A stretch of DNA of 64,000 nucleotides from Amycolatopsis azurea DSM 43854 (GCF_001995215.1 NZ_MUXN01000013.1:62001-126000); one strand, 5' to 3'. Shown: positions 19,090-27,871, counted from the first letter of the stretch. The notes: generated from the letters alone by a model not told the origin. Numbers and translations are program-made.

Positions 19090-19832
19090 CGGCTCGCCTC
19101 CAGATCCGAAGCGGCCAACAGCTTCATCGTGTACTCGTGCTGTGGCGCGGTGAGCACGTCACGGGTGGTGCCGGCTTCGACGATCTCGCCGTCCAGCATC
19201 ACCAGCACCCGCTCGCACACCGACGCCACGACGGCGAGGTCGTGCGTGATGAACAGCAGCGCGCTCTCCCGCTCGCGGACGCCGTCGAGGATCAGTTCCA
19301 GGATCTGCGCCTGCACGGTGACGTCCAGCGCCGTCGTCGGCTCGTCGCAGATCAGCAGCTTCGGGTCGTTGGCCAGCGCGATCGCGAGGACGACGCGTTG
19401 CCGCTGCCCGCCGGACAGCTGGTGCGGGTACGCGCGGAAAGTCCCTGGCAGCCCGACGGACTCCAGCAACGCCTCGGCCGCCGCACGGTGTTTCCCGCCG
19501 TCGCGGTGGATCCGCATCGGTTCGGCCACCTGCGCGCCGACCCGCATCGCAGGGTTCAGCGCGGTCATCGGCTCCTGGAACACCATCGACAGGTCGTTGC
19601 CCCGCAACCGCGACAGTTCCTTCTCCGGAGCGCCGAGCAGTTCGCGGCCGTCGAGTTTCACCGAGCCGGACGCGGCGAGTTCTTCGGGCAGCAGCCCCAT
19701 GATCGACAACGCCGTCAGCGACTTCCCGGAACCCGACTCGCCGATCAGCCCGACGCGCTCACCACGGGCGATGGCGAACGAGACGCCGCGGACCAGGCCG
19801 CCGATCGCCAGATCGTGGACTTCGAGGGTCAT
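19086..19832 (-). CDS. Peptide/nickel-type ABC transporter ATP-binding protein (DppD-like)
   Basis: A 248-residue ATPase. Walker A GESGSGKSL (about 35-43), FQEPMTALNPAMRVG after the Q-loop, signature LSGGQRQRV, Walker B LLICDEPTTALD and FITHDLAVV. It is shorter than E. coli DppD because the C-terminal iron-sulfur-like extension is absent, but retains PQHEYTMKLLAAS. Overlaps both neighbours by 4 bases, so it lies in the middle of a tightly coupled operon. Confidence 0.9.
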   Translation of the reverse strand: MTLEVHDLAIGGLVRGVSFAIARGERVGLIGESGSGKSLTALSIMGLLPEELAASGSVKLDGRELLGAPEKELSRLRGNDLSMVFQEPMTALNPAMRVGAQVAEPMRIHRDGGKHRAAAEALLESVGLPGTFRAYPHQLSGGQRQRVVLAIALANDPKLLICDEPTTALDVTVQAQILELILDGVRERESALLFITHDLAVVASVCERVLVMLDGEIVEAGTTRDVLTAPQHEYTMKLLAASDLEASR

Positions 19833-20641
19833 AGCCGTGCCGCCAATCGCGGGTCGAGACGATCGCGAAGGCCGTCACCGAGCAGGTTGAACCCGAGGAC
19901 CGCGATGGCGATCGCGACGCCGGGCACGAGCGCGAGCCGCGGGTGCAGGGTCAGGAACACCTGGGATTCCTGGAGCATCCGGCCCCACGACGGCGTCGGC
20001 GGCCGCGTGCCGAACCCGAGGAACGACAACGCCGCTTCCGCGAGCACGGCGATCGCGAACGACACCGACGCCTGCACGATCAGCAGCCCGGAGATGTTCG
20101 GCAGCACGTGCCGCGCCGCGATGTTCGGCCGCGAGCGACCGGCCGACCGCGCGGCCAGCACGAACTCGCTGCTCATCACCTGCAACGTCCCCGAACGCGC
20201 GATCCGCGCGAACGACGGGATGGTCGCGATGCCGATCGCCACCATCGCGGTCAGCGTGTCGGCGCCGAACACCGCGCCGAACATGATCGCCAGCAGCAAC
20301 GCGGGGAACGCGAGCACGAGATCGTTGACGCGCATGACGAATTCGCCGAGCCACCGCGAAGACATCCCGGCGAGGACGCCCAGCGGCGTCCCGATCAGCG
20401 CGGCGATGCCGACCGCGACCACACCGACGTACAGCGTCGTCCGCGCGCCGACCATGATCTGGCTGAGCACGTCGCGGCCGAAGCCGTCGGTGCCGAGCGG
20501 GTTCGAGCCGCTGAACTCGTGCAACCGGTTCGGCGCGTCGACCTTCACCGGGTCGAACGGGGTCCACACGAACGAAAGCAGCGCGGCGAGCACGATCAGC
20601 GCGACCAGGACACCGCCGATCACGAGACTGCGGTTACGCAT
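19829..20641 (-). CDS. Peptide-type ABC transporter permease (DppC-like)
   Basis: A 270-residue integral membrane protein with about six transmembrane helices. NPLGTDGFGRDVLSQIMVGAR near residue 47 is the signature of the DppC/OppC branch (shown as NPLGTDGFGRD, SQIMVGAR). The EAA loop for ATPase docking is AARSAGRSRPNIAARHVLPN. The first helix begins directly at residue 6. ATG at 20641 overlaps the upstream permease stop by one base (TGATG). The open frame continues 5' only as an antisense-type reading. Confidence 0.9.
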   Translation of the reverse strand: MRNRSLVIGGVLVALIVLAALLSFVWTPFDPVKVDAPNRLHEFSGSNPLGTDGFGRDVLSQIMVGARTTLYVGVVAVGIAALIGTPLGVLAGMSSRWLGEFVMRVNDLVLAFPALLLAIMFGAVFGADTLTAMVAIGIATIPSFARIARSGTLQVMSSEFVLAARSAGRSRPNIAARHVLPNISGLLIVQASVSFAIAVLAEAALSFLGFGTRPPTPSWGRMLQESQVFLTLHPRLALVPGVAIAIAVLGFNLLGDGLRDRLDPRLAARL

Positions 20642-21585
20642 CAGGAACCCCGCAATCTCGGGTCGAGCACCGTGTACAGGACGTCGACCACGAAGTTCAC
20701 CAGCAGCACGCCGACCACCAAGACCAGCACGATCCCCTGCACGGACAACAGATCCCGCGACGCCACCGAGTCCAGCAGCATGCTGCCCAACCCCGGCAGC
20801 ACGAACACGCGCTCGACGACGACGGCGCCGATCAACAACGTCGACAGTTGCAGGCCGAGCACCGTCACCACCGGCACGGAGGCGTTGCGCAGACCGTGGC
20901 GGAACAGCGCTTGAAACGGCCGAAGCCCCTTGGATCGCGCGGTGCGCAGGTAATCCTGTCCGAGTGTGTCGAGCACGGCGGACCGCACATAGCGCGTGAG
21001 CACCGCGCCCTGAACGAGCCCCAGCGACAAGGCGGGCAGGACGAGACCGCGCAGGAATTCGCCGGGGTCCTGCACCGGCGGCGTCCAGCCACCGGAGGGC
21101 AGCCAGCGCAGCTGCACCGCGAAGATCTGCACGAGGATGATGCCGGCGAGGAACGCGGGGACGGCGACGCCGATCTGCGACAGCCCGGAAACCGCGGTGC
21201 CGTCGGCCTTCCGGTGCCGTACGGCGGCGAACGTGCCCGCCGGGACGGCGATCAGCAACGCCACCAGCATCCCGGCCCCGACCAGCCACAACGTCACGCC
21301 GAGCCGGTCGGTCAACGCCGGTCCGATCTCCTCGCGGGTGACGTACGAGCGGCCGAAGTCGCCGTGCAGGACACCGCCGATCCAGTCGAAGTACTGCGTC
21401 ACCAACGGCCGGTCGATGCCGAATTCGGCGCGGGTCTTCGCGATCAGTTCCGGCGTCGCGTTGACGCCGAGCGCGACCTGCGCCGGATCGCCCGGCAGCA
21501 CGGCCATGAACAGGAACACCACGATGGACGCGACCAGCACGCTGGCCACCAGGATCGCCACCCGGCGCACGACTTTGACGGTCAT
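20641..21585 (-). CDS. Peptide-type ABC transporter permease (DppB-like)
   Basis: A 314-residue membrane protein with about six transmembrane helices. It begins with a hydrophobic anchor (VAILVASVLVASIVVFLFMAV) followed by LPGDPAQVALG, the typical DppB N-terminus. The EAA loop is YLRTARSKGLRPFQALFRHGLRN, and RVFVLPGLGSMLLDSV is the conserved DppB C-terminal motif. Its start overlaps the solute-binding protein stop (ATGA). Together with the DppC-like subunit it forms the translocation pore. Confidence 0.9.
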   Translation of the reverse strand: MTVKVVRRVAILVASVLVASIVVFLFMAVLPGDPAQVALGVNATPELIAKTRAEFGIDRPLVTQYFDWIGGVLHGDFGRSYVTREEIGPALTDRLGVTLWLVGAGMLVALLIAVPAGTFAAVRHRKADGTAVSGLSQIGVAVPAFLAGIILVQIFAVQLRWLPSGGWTPPVQDPGEFLRGLVLPALSLGLVQGAVLTRYVRSAVLDTLGQDYLRTARSKGLRPFQALFRHGLRNASVPVVTVLGLQLSTLLIGAVVVERVFVLPGLGSMLLDSVASRDLLSVQGIVLVLVVGVLLVNFVVDVLYTVLDPRLRGS

Positions 21586-23072
21586 CGCGGCGCCAATCCC
21601 GTGAGGTCGAAGGACTCGCTGACCTGGTTGCGGACGAACCCGGTCACCTTGTTCTTCGCCACGATCACGTTGGGGAAGAGGAAGAGCCAGTCCGCGGCCG
21701 CGTCCTCGGACAACCGCCGCGCGACCTGACGCATCGCGTCGACCTGCTCCTGGGGTGTTCCGGCGTCGGCCTTCGCCAGCTCCTGCTGGACGTCCTTGCC
21801 GTCGTAACCCCAGTAGTACTTCGGTTTGCCGAAGGTGACGATGTCGCGCGCCTCGACATGCTGGATGATCGAGAGGTCGTAGTCGTGGTCGGTGAAGACC
21901 TGCTTGAGCCACACCGCCGGGAAGTCCAGCGGCTCGATCGTCACGGTGACACCGACGTCCGCCAGCTGCGACGACACCACCTGCGCGGCCGACACGGCGT
22001 ACGGCAGGTTCGGGATCCGCAGCCGCAGCGAAGGATTCGGCTGCCCTGCCTCGGCGAGCAGCGCTTTCGCCTTCGCGGGGTCGAACGGGTACGCGTTCGA
22101 CAGGTCCTCGTACCAGGGATCCGTCGGCGGGACCATGCTGCCGATGAGCGTCCCGCGCCCGGCCCAGGCCGTGTCCAGCAAGGCTTTCCGGTCGATGGCG
22201 GACGACAGCGCGCGGCGGACGCGGACGTCGTTCAGCGGCGCGCGGGCGTTGTTGAACGCGAGCGTGACCTCGCTGTTCGTCGTGCCTTCGACGACGGTGA
22301 ACCGGTCGTCGCCCTGGAACTGCGGGATCGAATCCGGCACGGTGATCGCGGAGATGACGTCGATCCCGTTGCTGAGCAAGGCGTTGTTGAGCGCCGTCGG
22401 ATCCTTGATGTACTTGAGGACCACCGTGGAGTACGCCGGTCGCGTGCCCCAGTAGCCGGGATTCCGCTTGAGCACGATGGAATCGCCACGCCTGCGCGAG
22501 GACACCGTGTACGGCCCGGTGCCGACCGGTTCGTTCGCGAGATCCGCGACGCCGGTCGGGCTGAACATCGCGCCGAGCCTGCTGGTGAGGCTGAACAGCC
22601 AGCCGTTGCTGGGTTTCGTGAGCACGACCCGCGCGTGGTCCGGCGCGACGACGTCGACCCGGTCGACGACGTCCATTGTGGACTTGATCGACACGGTCCA
22701 GTCGGTCTTGACCCGCATCAGGGAGAACTTGACGTCTTCGGCGGTGAACGGCGCGCCGTTGGAGAACTTCGCGTTCTCGCGGAGCTTGAAGTCGTAGGTC
22801 TTGCCGTCGGGGGAAACCGTCCACGATTCGGCCAGCAGCGGCACGATCTTCGCGTCCGCGTCGAGTTTCACCAGGCCCTCGTAGACGTTGTAGAGCAGGG
22901 CCTGCGGGATGGCGGCGCCGTCGGTGCGGGTGAAGTCGAAATTCGCGGGTTCGGCGGTGTAGCCGATGGCGAGCGTGCCGGGATCCTTGGCGACCGTGGC
23001 ACTCGACCCGGCGGAGCAACCGGACGTCACCAGCAGCAACACCAGGGCCGCCGCGTGGATCCGGGCTTTCAT
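21582..23072 (-). CDS. Extracellular solute-binding lipoprotein, family 5 (peptide/nickel type)
   Basis: A 496-residue lipoprotein. The signal peptide ends LLLVTSGCSAG, a lipobox with Cys near residue 19, so the mature protein is anchored outside the membrane. GLVKLDADAKIVPLLAESWTV and SPDGKTYDFKLRENAKFSNG are hallmark SBP_bac_5 sequences. It delivers peptides, amides or similar ligands to the permeases. First gene of an eight-gene reverse-strand operon. The promoter region holds a perfect GntR-type palindrome. ATG at 23072 is chosen because the signal peptide starts there. Confidence 0.9.
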   Translation of the reverse strand: MKARIHAAALVLLLVTSGCSAGSSATVAKDPGTLAIGYTAEPANFDFTRTDGAAIPQALLYNVYEGLVKLDADAKIVPLLAESWTVSPDGKTYDFKLRENAKFSNGAPFTAEDVKFSLMRVKTDWTVSIKSTMDVVDRVDVVAPDHARVVLTKPSNGWLFSLTSRLGAMFSPTGVADLANEPVGTGPYTVSSRRRGDSIVLKRNPGYWGTRPAYSTVVLKYIKDPTALNNALLSNGIDVISAITVPDSIPQFQGDDRFTVVEGTTNSEVTLAFNNARAPLNDVRVRRALSSAIDRKALLDTAWAGRGTLIGSMVPPTDPWYEDLSNAYPFDPAKAKALLAEAGQPNPSLRLRIPNLPYAVSAAQVVSSQLADVGVTVTIEPLDFPAVWLKQVFTDHDYDLSIIQHVEARDIVTFGKPKYYWGYDGKDVQQELAKADAGTPQEQVDAMRQVARRLSEDAAADWLFLFPNVIVAKNKVTGFVRNQVSESFDLTGLAPR

Positions 23073-23091
23073 CCTGCCCCCTGACCGGTAG

Positions 23092-23106
23092 ACTGGTCTG
23101 ACCAGT
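23092..23106. promoter_or_regulatory. FadR/GntR-type operator
   Basis: ACTGGTCTGACCAGT is a perfect 15-bp palindrome (ACTGGT and ACCAGT around CTG). TGGTCTGACCA inside it matches the TGGTnnGACCA-like sites bound by FadR-subfamily GntR regulators. It lies 20 bases upstream of the solute-binding protein start and 26 bases upstream of the GntR start, so one dimer could repress both directions. A further half site CCAG follows at 23110. Confidence 0.75.
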
Positions 23107-23132
23107 AAACCAGACGAGACGGCAGGGTCAAG

Positions 23133-23876
23133 ATGGAATTCGAGCCGGTCGCCCCTGTCCGCGCGTACCAGCGCGTCGTCGAACAGATCGAGGAAGCCGT
23201 GTTCAGCGGCCGGATCAAACCCGGCGACCGGCTGCCGAGCGAACGCGAACTGATGGTCCAGTTCGACGTCGGCCGCTCGACGGTGCGGGAAGCGCTGCGT
23301 GTGCTGCAAGCGGCGGAAATGATCCGTTCGCGGCCCGGCGATCCGCGCGGCCCCGAGGTCCTGGCCGCCTCACCCGCCGCGTTGCACCGGTCCATGCACC
23401 GGCTGGCGCGGGCCGACCACCTCGGCCTGTCCGAACTCCTCCAGTTCCGCATGGTGCTCGACGGTTCCGCACATCTGCTCGCCGCGCAGCTCAGAACCGA
23501 AGACCATCTCGCCGAACTGGACGCGGCGCTGGCGGCGATGCGCGCGGGCGTCGCGAAGGGATTCGCGGAGTTCTCGCACGCGGACGTCGCGTTCCACGAG
23601 GCCATCGCCCGCGCGACGGGGAATCCGCTGCTGGTCATCAGCGGCGAGGTCGTCCGCGGCGTCGTCCTGGAACTCATCGAGGACAAACTGGAGCACGCCG
23701 ACGACCGGACCGCGTTGATGCGCAACTGGCTCACGCATCACGAAGAGGTGCTGGGAGCGATCCGCGATTCGGACGGCGAACGCGCGTCGCGGCTGGCCAA
23801 GCAGGCGCTCTACGACAACTACGCGGAATACGTGCCGGAGGACCAACGCCGTCTCTTGCTACCGCTGTTGTCGTAA
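23133..23876 (+). CDS. GntR family regulator, FadR (FCD) subfamily
   Basis: A 247-residue repressor. The winged helix-turn-helix is GRIKPGDRLPSERELMVQF, then GRSTVREALRVLQAAEMI (about 25-65). The C-terminal all-helical FCD domain shows the metal/ligand residues as HADVAFHEAIA (about 150-160) and NWLTHHEEVLGAI (about 203-215). FCD regulators usually sense carboxylic acids, which fits the amidase/aldehyde dehydrogenase operon opposite. It is divergent from that operon with a perfect palindrome in the 60-base gap, so it probably represses both itself and the operon until the substrate appears. Confidence 0.9.
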   Translation: MEFEPVAPVRAYQRVVEQIEEAVFSGRIKPGDRLPSERELMVQFDVGRSTVREALRVLQAAEMIRSRPGDPRGPEVLAASPAALHRSMHRLARADHLGLSELLQFRMVLDGSAHLLAAQLRTEDHLAELDAALAAMRAGVAKGFAEFSHADVAFHEAIARATGNPLLVISGEVVRGVVLELIEDKLEHADDRTALMRNWLTHHEEVLGAIRDSDGERASRLAKQALYDNYAEYVPEDQRRLLLPLLS

Positions 23877-23918
23877 CGGTTCGCGGCGTTCGGGCGACTC
23901 ACCCCTACACTCGCTCAG

Positions 23919-24974
23919 ATGGGGGATGAGATGGAGCCTTCGAATCCCCGCCAAGGCGTCGGCCTGGCGCTTTCCGGCGGTGGCTATCGCGCGATGCTGT
24001 TTCACACCGGAGCCCTTTGGCGGCTCAACGAACTCGGCTGGCTGTCGAAGATCTCGACGTTCTCCAGCGTCTCGGGTGGTTCGATCGCCGCGGGCGTGCT
24101 CGCGCACGCTTGGTCGGACCTGAAGTTCGAGAACGGTGTCGCGACCAACTTCGACGACAAGGTCGTCGCGCCGGTCCGGAACCTGGCGCGCACGCGACTC
24201 GACATCCCGGTCACATTGCGGGCCATGACGATTCCGTGGCGGAGCGCCGGCGAGGAACTCGCGCGGGTGTACGCGAAACACCTGTTCGGCGACTGCTGCC
24301 TCAAGGATCTGGACCCCGCCAGCCCGCAGTTCGTCTTCACCGCGACGAACCTCCAGGACGGCGCGCTGTGGTGGTTCTTCCGGCAGAACGGGGCGCACGG
24401 GAACATCCCGCTCGCGACCGCGGTGGCCGCGTCCTCGGCGTTCCCGCCGATGCTGTCGCCGGTGGTGCTCCGCGATCCGCTGTCGGCGGAGACGGGCCGC
24501 AAGATCGTGCTGAGCGACGCCGGCGTCTACGACAACCTCGGCCTGGACCCGGTCGAAGGGCACGCGACGGTGCTGGTCAGCGACGCGGGCAAGCGGATGA
24601 AGGTCACGCCGAAGGTCAAACGCGACTGGGGACGGCAGCTGCTGCGCGTCCTCGACGTGATCGACAACCAGGTCCGCGAACTGCGGCGGGGCGCGCTGCT
24701 GAAGTCGTACGTGGAGAAGGATTTCGCGGGCACCTACTGGGGTTCCTACGTCGACCTCGAGAACTTCGAGCTGGAGAACGCGCTGAAGGCGCCTGTCGAG
24801 CTCACGCACGGGCTGGCGGAAACCCCGACGCGGCTGACGAAGCTGCCGGAAGTGCTCCAGGAGCGGTTGATCAACTGGGGTTACGCGGCCTGCGACGCGG
24901 GGATGCGGAAATGGGTCGATCCCGAAGCTGCCGCTCCCGACGGGTTCCCGTTCCCTTCCTCCGGCGTGGGCTGA
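23919..24974 (+). CDS. Patatin-like phospholipase
   Basis: A 351-residue acyl hydrolase. Oxyanion-hole motif GLALSGGGYRAMLFHTGAL (about 15-33), nucleophile serine in SSVSGGSIAAGVL (about Ser55), and the catalytic Asp in LSDAGVYDNLG (about 200, DAG in place of the more common DGG). No signal peptide or membrane segment, so it is probably cytosolic and acts on phospholipids or acylglycerols. It stands alone 42 bases after the GntR gene on the same strand and is followed by a strong palindromic repeat. Confidence 0.87.
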   Translation: MGDEMEPSNPRQGVGLALSGGGYRAMLFHTGALWRLNELGWLSKISTFSSVSGGSIAAGVLAHAWSDLKFENGVATNFDDKVVAPVRNLARTRLDIPVTLRAMTIPWRSAGEELARVYAKHLFGDCCLKDLDPASPQFVFTATNLQDGALWWFFRQNGAHGNIPLATAVAASSAFPPMLSPVVLRDPLSAETGRKIVLSDAGVYDNLGLDPVEGHATVLVSDAGKRMKVTPKVKRDWGRQLLRVLDVIDNQVRELRRGALLKSYVEKDFAGTYWGSYVDLENFELENALKAPVELTHGLAETPTRLTKLPEVLQERLINWGYAACDAGMRKWVDPEAAAPDGFPFPSSGVG

Positions 24975-25046
24975 AGGGAACCATCCCCGCATCAGATGCG
25001 ACGAAAGGGCCCTTCACCGCGTGAGATGCGGTGAAGGGCCCTTTCG
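24971..25046. repeat. Palindromic repeat / bidirectional terminator (GGTGAAGGGCCCTTTCG family)
   Basis: CGAAAGGGCCCTTCACCGC (25002-25020) and GCGGTGAAGGGCCCTTTCG (25028-25046) form a 19-bp perfect stem with a 7-base loop. Each arm itself contains the near-palindrome AAAGGGCCCTT. A degenerate unit (TGAAGGGAACCATCCCCGCATC) precedes it with about 30-base spacing. It fills the gap between two convergent genes. A near-identical element occurs at 31641-31716, so this is a dispersed family and not only a terminator. Read on the reverse strand it would encode repeated KGPF-type peptides, which I take as non-coding. Confidence 0.75.
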
Positions 25047-25052
25047 GCACCA

Positions 25053-25649
25053 TCAAGCCAAATTGGCGTACACGATGATGTTGTCCTTGTAGCTGTGTTC
25101 TTCCTTGTCGAATACACCGCCACAGGTGATCAGCCGTAGCTGCGGCTTGTCCGTGTTGCCGTAGACCGCTTCCTCGGGGAACTGGTCCTTGGGAACCTGG
25201 TCCTTCTTCTCGACCACGAACTTCAGGCTCTTGCCGTCGCTGCGGTCGACGATCACCTCGTCGCCCGGGTTGACGTCCTTGAGCTTGTAGAAGATCCCCG
25301 GCTGCTTGTTGCCGTCGACGTGGCCGAGCAGGATCGACGGGCCGACGTCACCGGGCACCGGCGAAAGCCGGTACCAGGCGGCCTGCATCGGGTTCTTCGC
25401 CGACGGGACGGACATCTTGCCGTCCTTGCCGACCGCGACCGTGACCAGGCTGGATTCCGCGCCGATCTTGGGGATCTTCACGTTCGTCGGGCGAGCCCCG
25501 TTGAACGGTTTGACGACCGGCGGAGCCGATTCCGCCGGTGCCTCCGGCGAGGCGGCCGGGGCGGGTTCGCCGCTGCCGCAGCCCGTCAGCGCGAAGGAAA
25601 GGACAAGGGCGGCCGCGACCACACGGCCGCCCTGCGTCAGGAGCTTCAT
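25053..25649 (-). CDS. Class F sortase-like lipoprotein
   Basis: A 198-residue sortase-fold protein exported as a lipoprotein (lipobox LTGC, Cys24). Catalytic His is in ILLGHVDG (His110) and Cys in LRLITCGGVFD (Cys176). The position where I expect the catalytic Arg reads HSYKDNIIVYA, with Lys188, so transpeptidation may be altered. A Pro/Ala-rich linker (30-46) spaces the domain from the membrane. The gene starts 4 bases after a secreted Ser/Thr/Pro-rich protein, probably its partner or substrate. Class F sortases anchor or crosslink surface proteins, though their targets are poorly known. Confidence 0.82.
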   Translation of the reverse strand: MKLLTQGGRVVAAALVLSFALTGCGSGEPAPAASPEAPAESAPPVVKPFNGARPTNVKIPKIGAESSLVTVAVGKDGKMSVPSAKNPMQAAWYRLSPVPGDVGPSILLGHVDGNKQPGIFYKLKDVNPGDEVIVDRSDGKSLKFVVEKKDQVPKDQFPEEAVYGNTDKPQLRLITCGGVFDKEEHSYKDNIIVYANLA

Positions 25650-25653
25650 CGGA

Positions 25654-26313
25654 TCAGGCCGCGGTGGCGCCGAAACCGGTCTCGATGCCGCCCTTGGGCT
25701 TCAGCTTGACCTGCTTCTTCGGCTTGGTGCCCGGCGCGGTCGCGCCGCCGCCGACCGTGCCCTCGATCTCGATGTCACCCGAACCCGGCTTGCCGTCGCA
25801 GGTCCAGGTGAAGGTGCTCGAGGTGCCCTTGAAGCCGGGCTTGGCCTCGATGATGTAGATCCAGAGGTAGGCGTCGCCACCGTCCTGGAACGAGTCGACG
25901 ATGGTGTAGTCCGGCGCGGAAACCTCGGCGGGCTCGGAACCGCAGAGGATGGCCAGCGCGCCCTCGTTGCCTTCGACGTACCCGGCGCCGACGTTCAGCA
26001 CCGGCTTCGGCGGGCGGCTGGTGGTCGGCTTCTCCGAGGTGGAGGTCGGCGACGGCTTGCCGGAAGTCGGCTTGCCGCTGGTCGGCGTCGGCTGCTGCGA
26101 GGACGACGAGGCCGGGGTGCTCGACTTGGTCGGCTCGGTGGTCACGGGACCACCCGAGTAGGACGGCCCCGGCGGAACGGAGGTCGTGGTCTCGGTCGAC
26201 GCCGCGGGGGGCGTCGTCGTTTCGATCTGTGCCATCGCGACCGGCGTCACGGCCAGCGAGAGGACGGCGCCGGCCAGCACCGCGCCCGCGAGGCGGCCCA
26301 ACGTCTTCTTCAA
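25654..26313 (-). CDS. Secreted Ser/Thr/Pro-rich protein, partner of the class F sortase
   Basis: A 219-residue exported protein. Start TTG at 26313 is chosen because GGGAGA lies 5 bases upstream and a clean signal peptide follows (KKTLGRLAGAVLAGAVLSLA, cleavage after VAMA). A 90-residue Ser/Thr/Pro linker follows, then a compact domain (about 110-190) with two cysteines (ILCGSEP, FTWTCDGKP) likely forming a disulfide. The C-terminus is KPKGGIETGFGATAA, lacking LPxTG and a membrane anchor but ending in a TG-containing tail that could be a sortase recognition variant. Function unknown. Confidence 0.72.
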   Translation of the reverse strand: MKKTLGRLAGAVLAGAVLSLAVTPVAMAQIETTTPPAASTETTTSVPPGPSYSGGPVTTEPTKSSTPASSSSQQPTPTSGKPTSGKPSPTSTSEKPTTSRPPKPVLNVGAGYVEGNEGALAILCGSEPAEVSAPDYTIVDSFQDGGDAYLWIYIIEAKPGFKGTSSTFTWTCDGKPGSGDIEIEGTVGGGATAPGTKPKKQVKLKPKGGIETGFGATAA

Positions 26314-26805
26314 AGTGATCTCCCAGTGGAAAACATCGCAACACACGGTGACCCCCACCGTGCGACCACTCGGGGGAAAATCCCACGTTCGAGTGACAGC
26401 GCGATACTGCCCGAAGATCGCCGGTCTTCAGTAGCGAATAGACCGTGACAAGAACCACTGGGAAAACCGGTAACAGTGGACAGTTCCGGCCCGATACAAG
26501 GGCCTGAAAGTCGCTCAACAGAGGGAAAGGCTCCCGGCGACGGAGCAATGTTAACACCCGGACGGCCGGAACGGTTGTGCTACGGAAGCATTTTTTCGAC
26601 GGCCTCCGCACAGCGTTGAAACGTCGGTTTTCCTGGCCGAAGCTGCGACTTTTCGTGATTATTCGACCCTGGTTACCGACTGGTTCACACGTTCGGAGTA
26701 CCCCTCGGTGAAAGATTGACCATCCGAACGCGAAGGCCGGTGCCCGGCAACCCAAAGGTCACAATCAGGACACCTGGAACCGGCCCCACGCTCCAGGACA
26801 GGGCG
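26314..26805. other. Gene-free regulatory stretch
   Basis: About 490 bases between the start of the secreted protein at 26313 and the stop of the PLP enzyme at 26806, both on the reverse strand. It is the least GC-rich part of the window (ATGTTAACA, TTTTTTCGA and TTATTCGAC tracts around 26550-26670) and must contain the promoter of the sortase pair. A long leader or upstream activator sites are likely, but no specific element could be assigned. No open frame in it looks like a gene. Confidence 0.5.
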
Positions 26806-27846
26806 CTAGCCGAGCGCCGAGGCCAGATCCGTCCAAAGATCTTCCGGATCTTCGAGTCCGACACTGAACCGGACGAGCCCGGCGGGCACGTGGGCGTCGC
26901 CCGCGAGCCACGCCCGCCGTTCGACCAGGCTCTCCACCCCGCCGAGGCTGGTGGCGGCCCGGATCAGCCGCAGCGACCCGATGACCTTGTCCGCCGTCTC
27001 GGCGTCCGGGAGTTCGAACGCGATCATCGTGCCGGAGCCGGGATAACGCACCCGGGTGATCGCGGGATGGTCGACCAGCCGCGCCGCCAGCAACGCGGCC
27101 GTGCGGGTCTGCTCGGCCAGGCGGACCGGCAGCGTCCGCAGCCCGCGCAGCGCCAGCCAGGCTTCGAGCGCTCCCGGCGTCGCCCCCATGCGGGTGCGCG
27201 CGTCGCGCAAGTCCTTCGCGACGCCTTCGTCGGCCGCGATCGTCAGGCCCAGCAGCAGATCGCTGTGGCCGCCGATGAGCTTCGTCGCGCTGTGCACGAC
27301 GATGTCGGCGCCGAGCTCCAGCGGCCGCTGCCCGAGCGGGGTGGCGAACGTGTTGTCCACGGCGACCAGGCCGTTCGCGGCGGCGGCGATCGTCTCGATG
27401 TCGATGACGTCGAGCGTCGGATTCGTCGGTGATTCGAGCCAGAGCAGGTCGGCGTCCGCGGCGTCGACCCAGGCGGCCGTGTCGTCCGGCGCGAGCTCGG
27501 TCACCACGAGACGGCCGGTGCGGTGCGCGTGCGCGAGCAGGCCCCGGGACCCGGCGTAGGAGAACGTCGGGACGCAGACCTTCGCGCCGACCCGCAGCGT
27601 GTCGACGACGGCGCTGAGCGTCGCGATCCCCGAGGCGAACGCGGTGGCGTGCCCGCCTTCGAGCGCGCCGATCGCGGCTTCGAGGGCCTCCCAGGTCGGG
27701 GTGCCGTTCTCCCGCGAATACGCGCGGTCGGCACCGGCGTCGAAGGTGCTCGCCGCGACGATCGGCACGTTCAGCGGTTCGCCGGGGCCTTCCGGGCGTC
27801 CGGCGGCGACGGCGAGGGTGCGGGGTGACCAGTCGTTCGTGTTCAC
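26806..27846 (-). CDS. Cystathionine gamma-lyase/synthase-type PLP enzyme
   Basis: A 346-residue member of the Cys/Met metabolism PLP family (fold type I). AYSRENGTPTWEALEAAIGALEG near residue 45 (shown in part: YSRENGTPTWEALE) is the family N-terminal motif. PLP Lys is in VVHSATKLIGGHSDLL (about 190). GSGTMIAFELPD and SLGGVESLVERRA are conserved C-terminal blocks. It is slightly shorter than the usual 380 residues. Likely reaction: cleavage of cystathionine to cysteine, or a related gamma-elimination. GTG at 27846 is chosen because the family homology begins just after it. It sits alone on the reverse strand. Confidence 0.85.
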   Translation of the reverse strand: MNTNDWSPRTLAVAAGRPEGPGEPLNVPIVAASTFDAGADRAYSRENGTPTWEALEAAIGALEGGHATAFASGIATLSAVVDTLRVGAKVCVPTFSYAGSRGLLAHAHRTGRLVVTELAPDDTAAWVDAADADLLWLESPTNPTLDVIDIETIAAAANGLVAVDNTFATPLGQRPLELGADIVVHSATKLIGGHSDLLLGLTIAADEGVAKDLRDARTRMGATPGALEAWLALRGLRTLPVRLAEQTRTAALLAARLVDHPAITRVRYPGSGTMIAFELPDAETADKVIGSLRLIRAATSLGGVESLVERRAWLAGDAHVPAGLVRFSVGLEDPEDLWTDLASALG

Positions 27847-27871
27847 CCCGCCACCGTAAACCGTGATCCAC

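Noticed and set aside
24871-25056. Small reverse-strand frame with repeated KGPF-type peptides (also at 31543-31746)
   Set aside because: The peptide periodicity comes from the palindromic DNA repeat. There is no ribosome site and the frame overlaps the ends of real genes.
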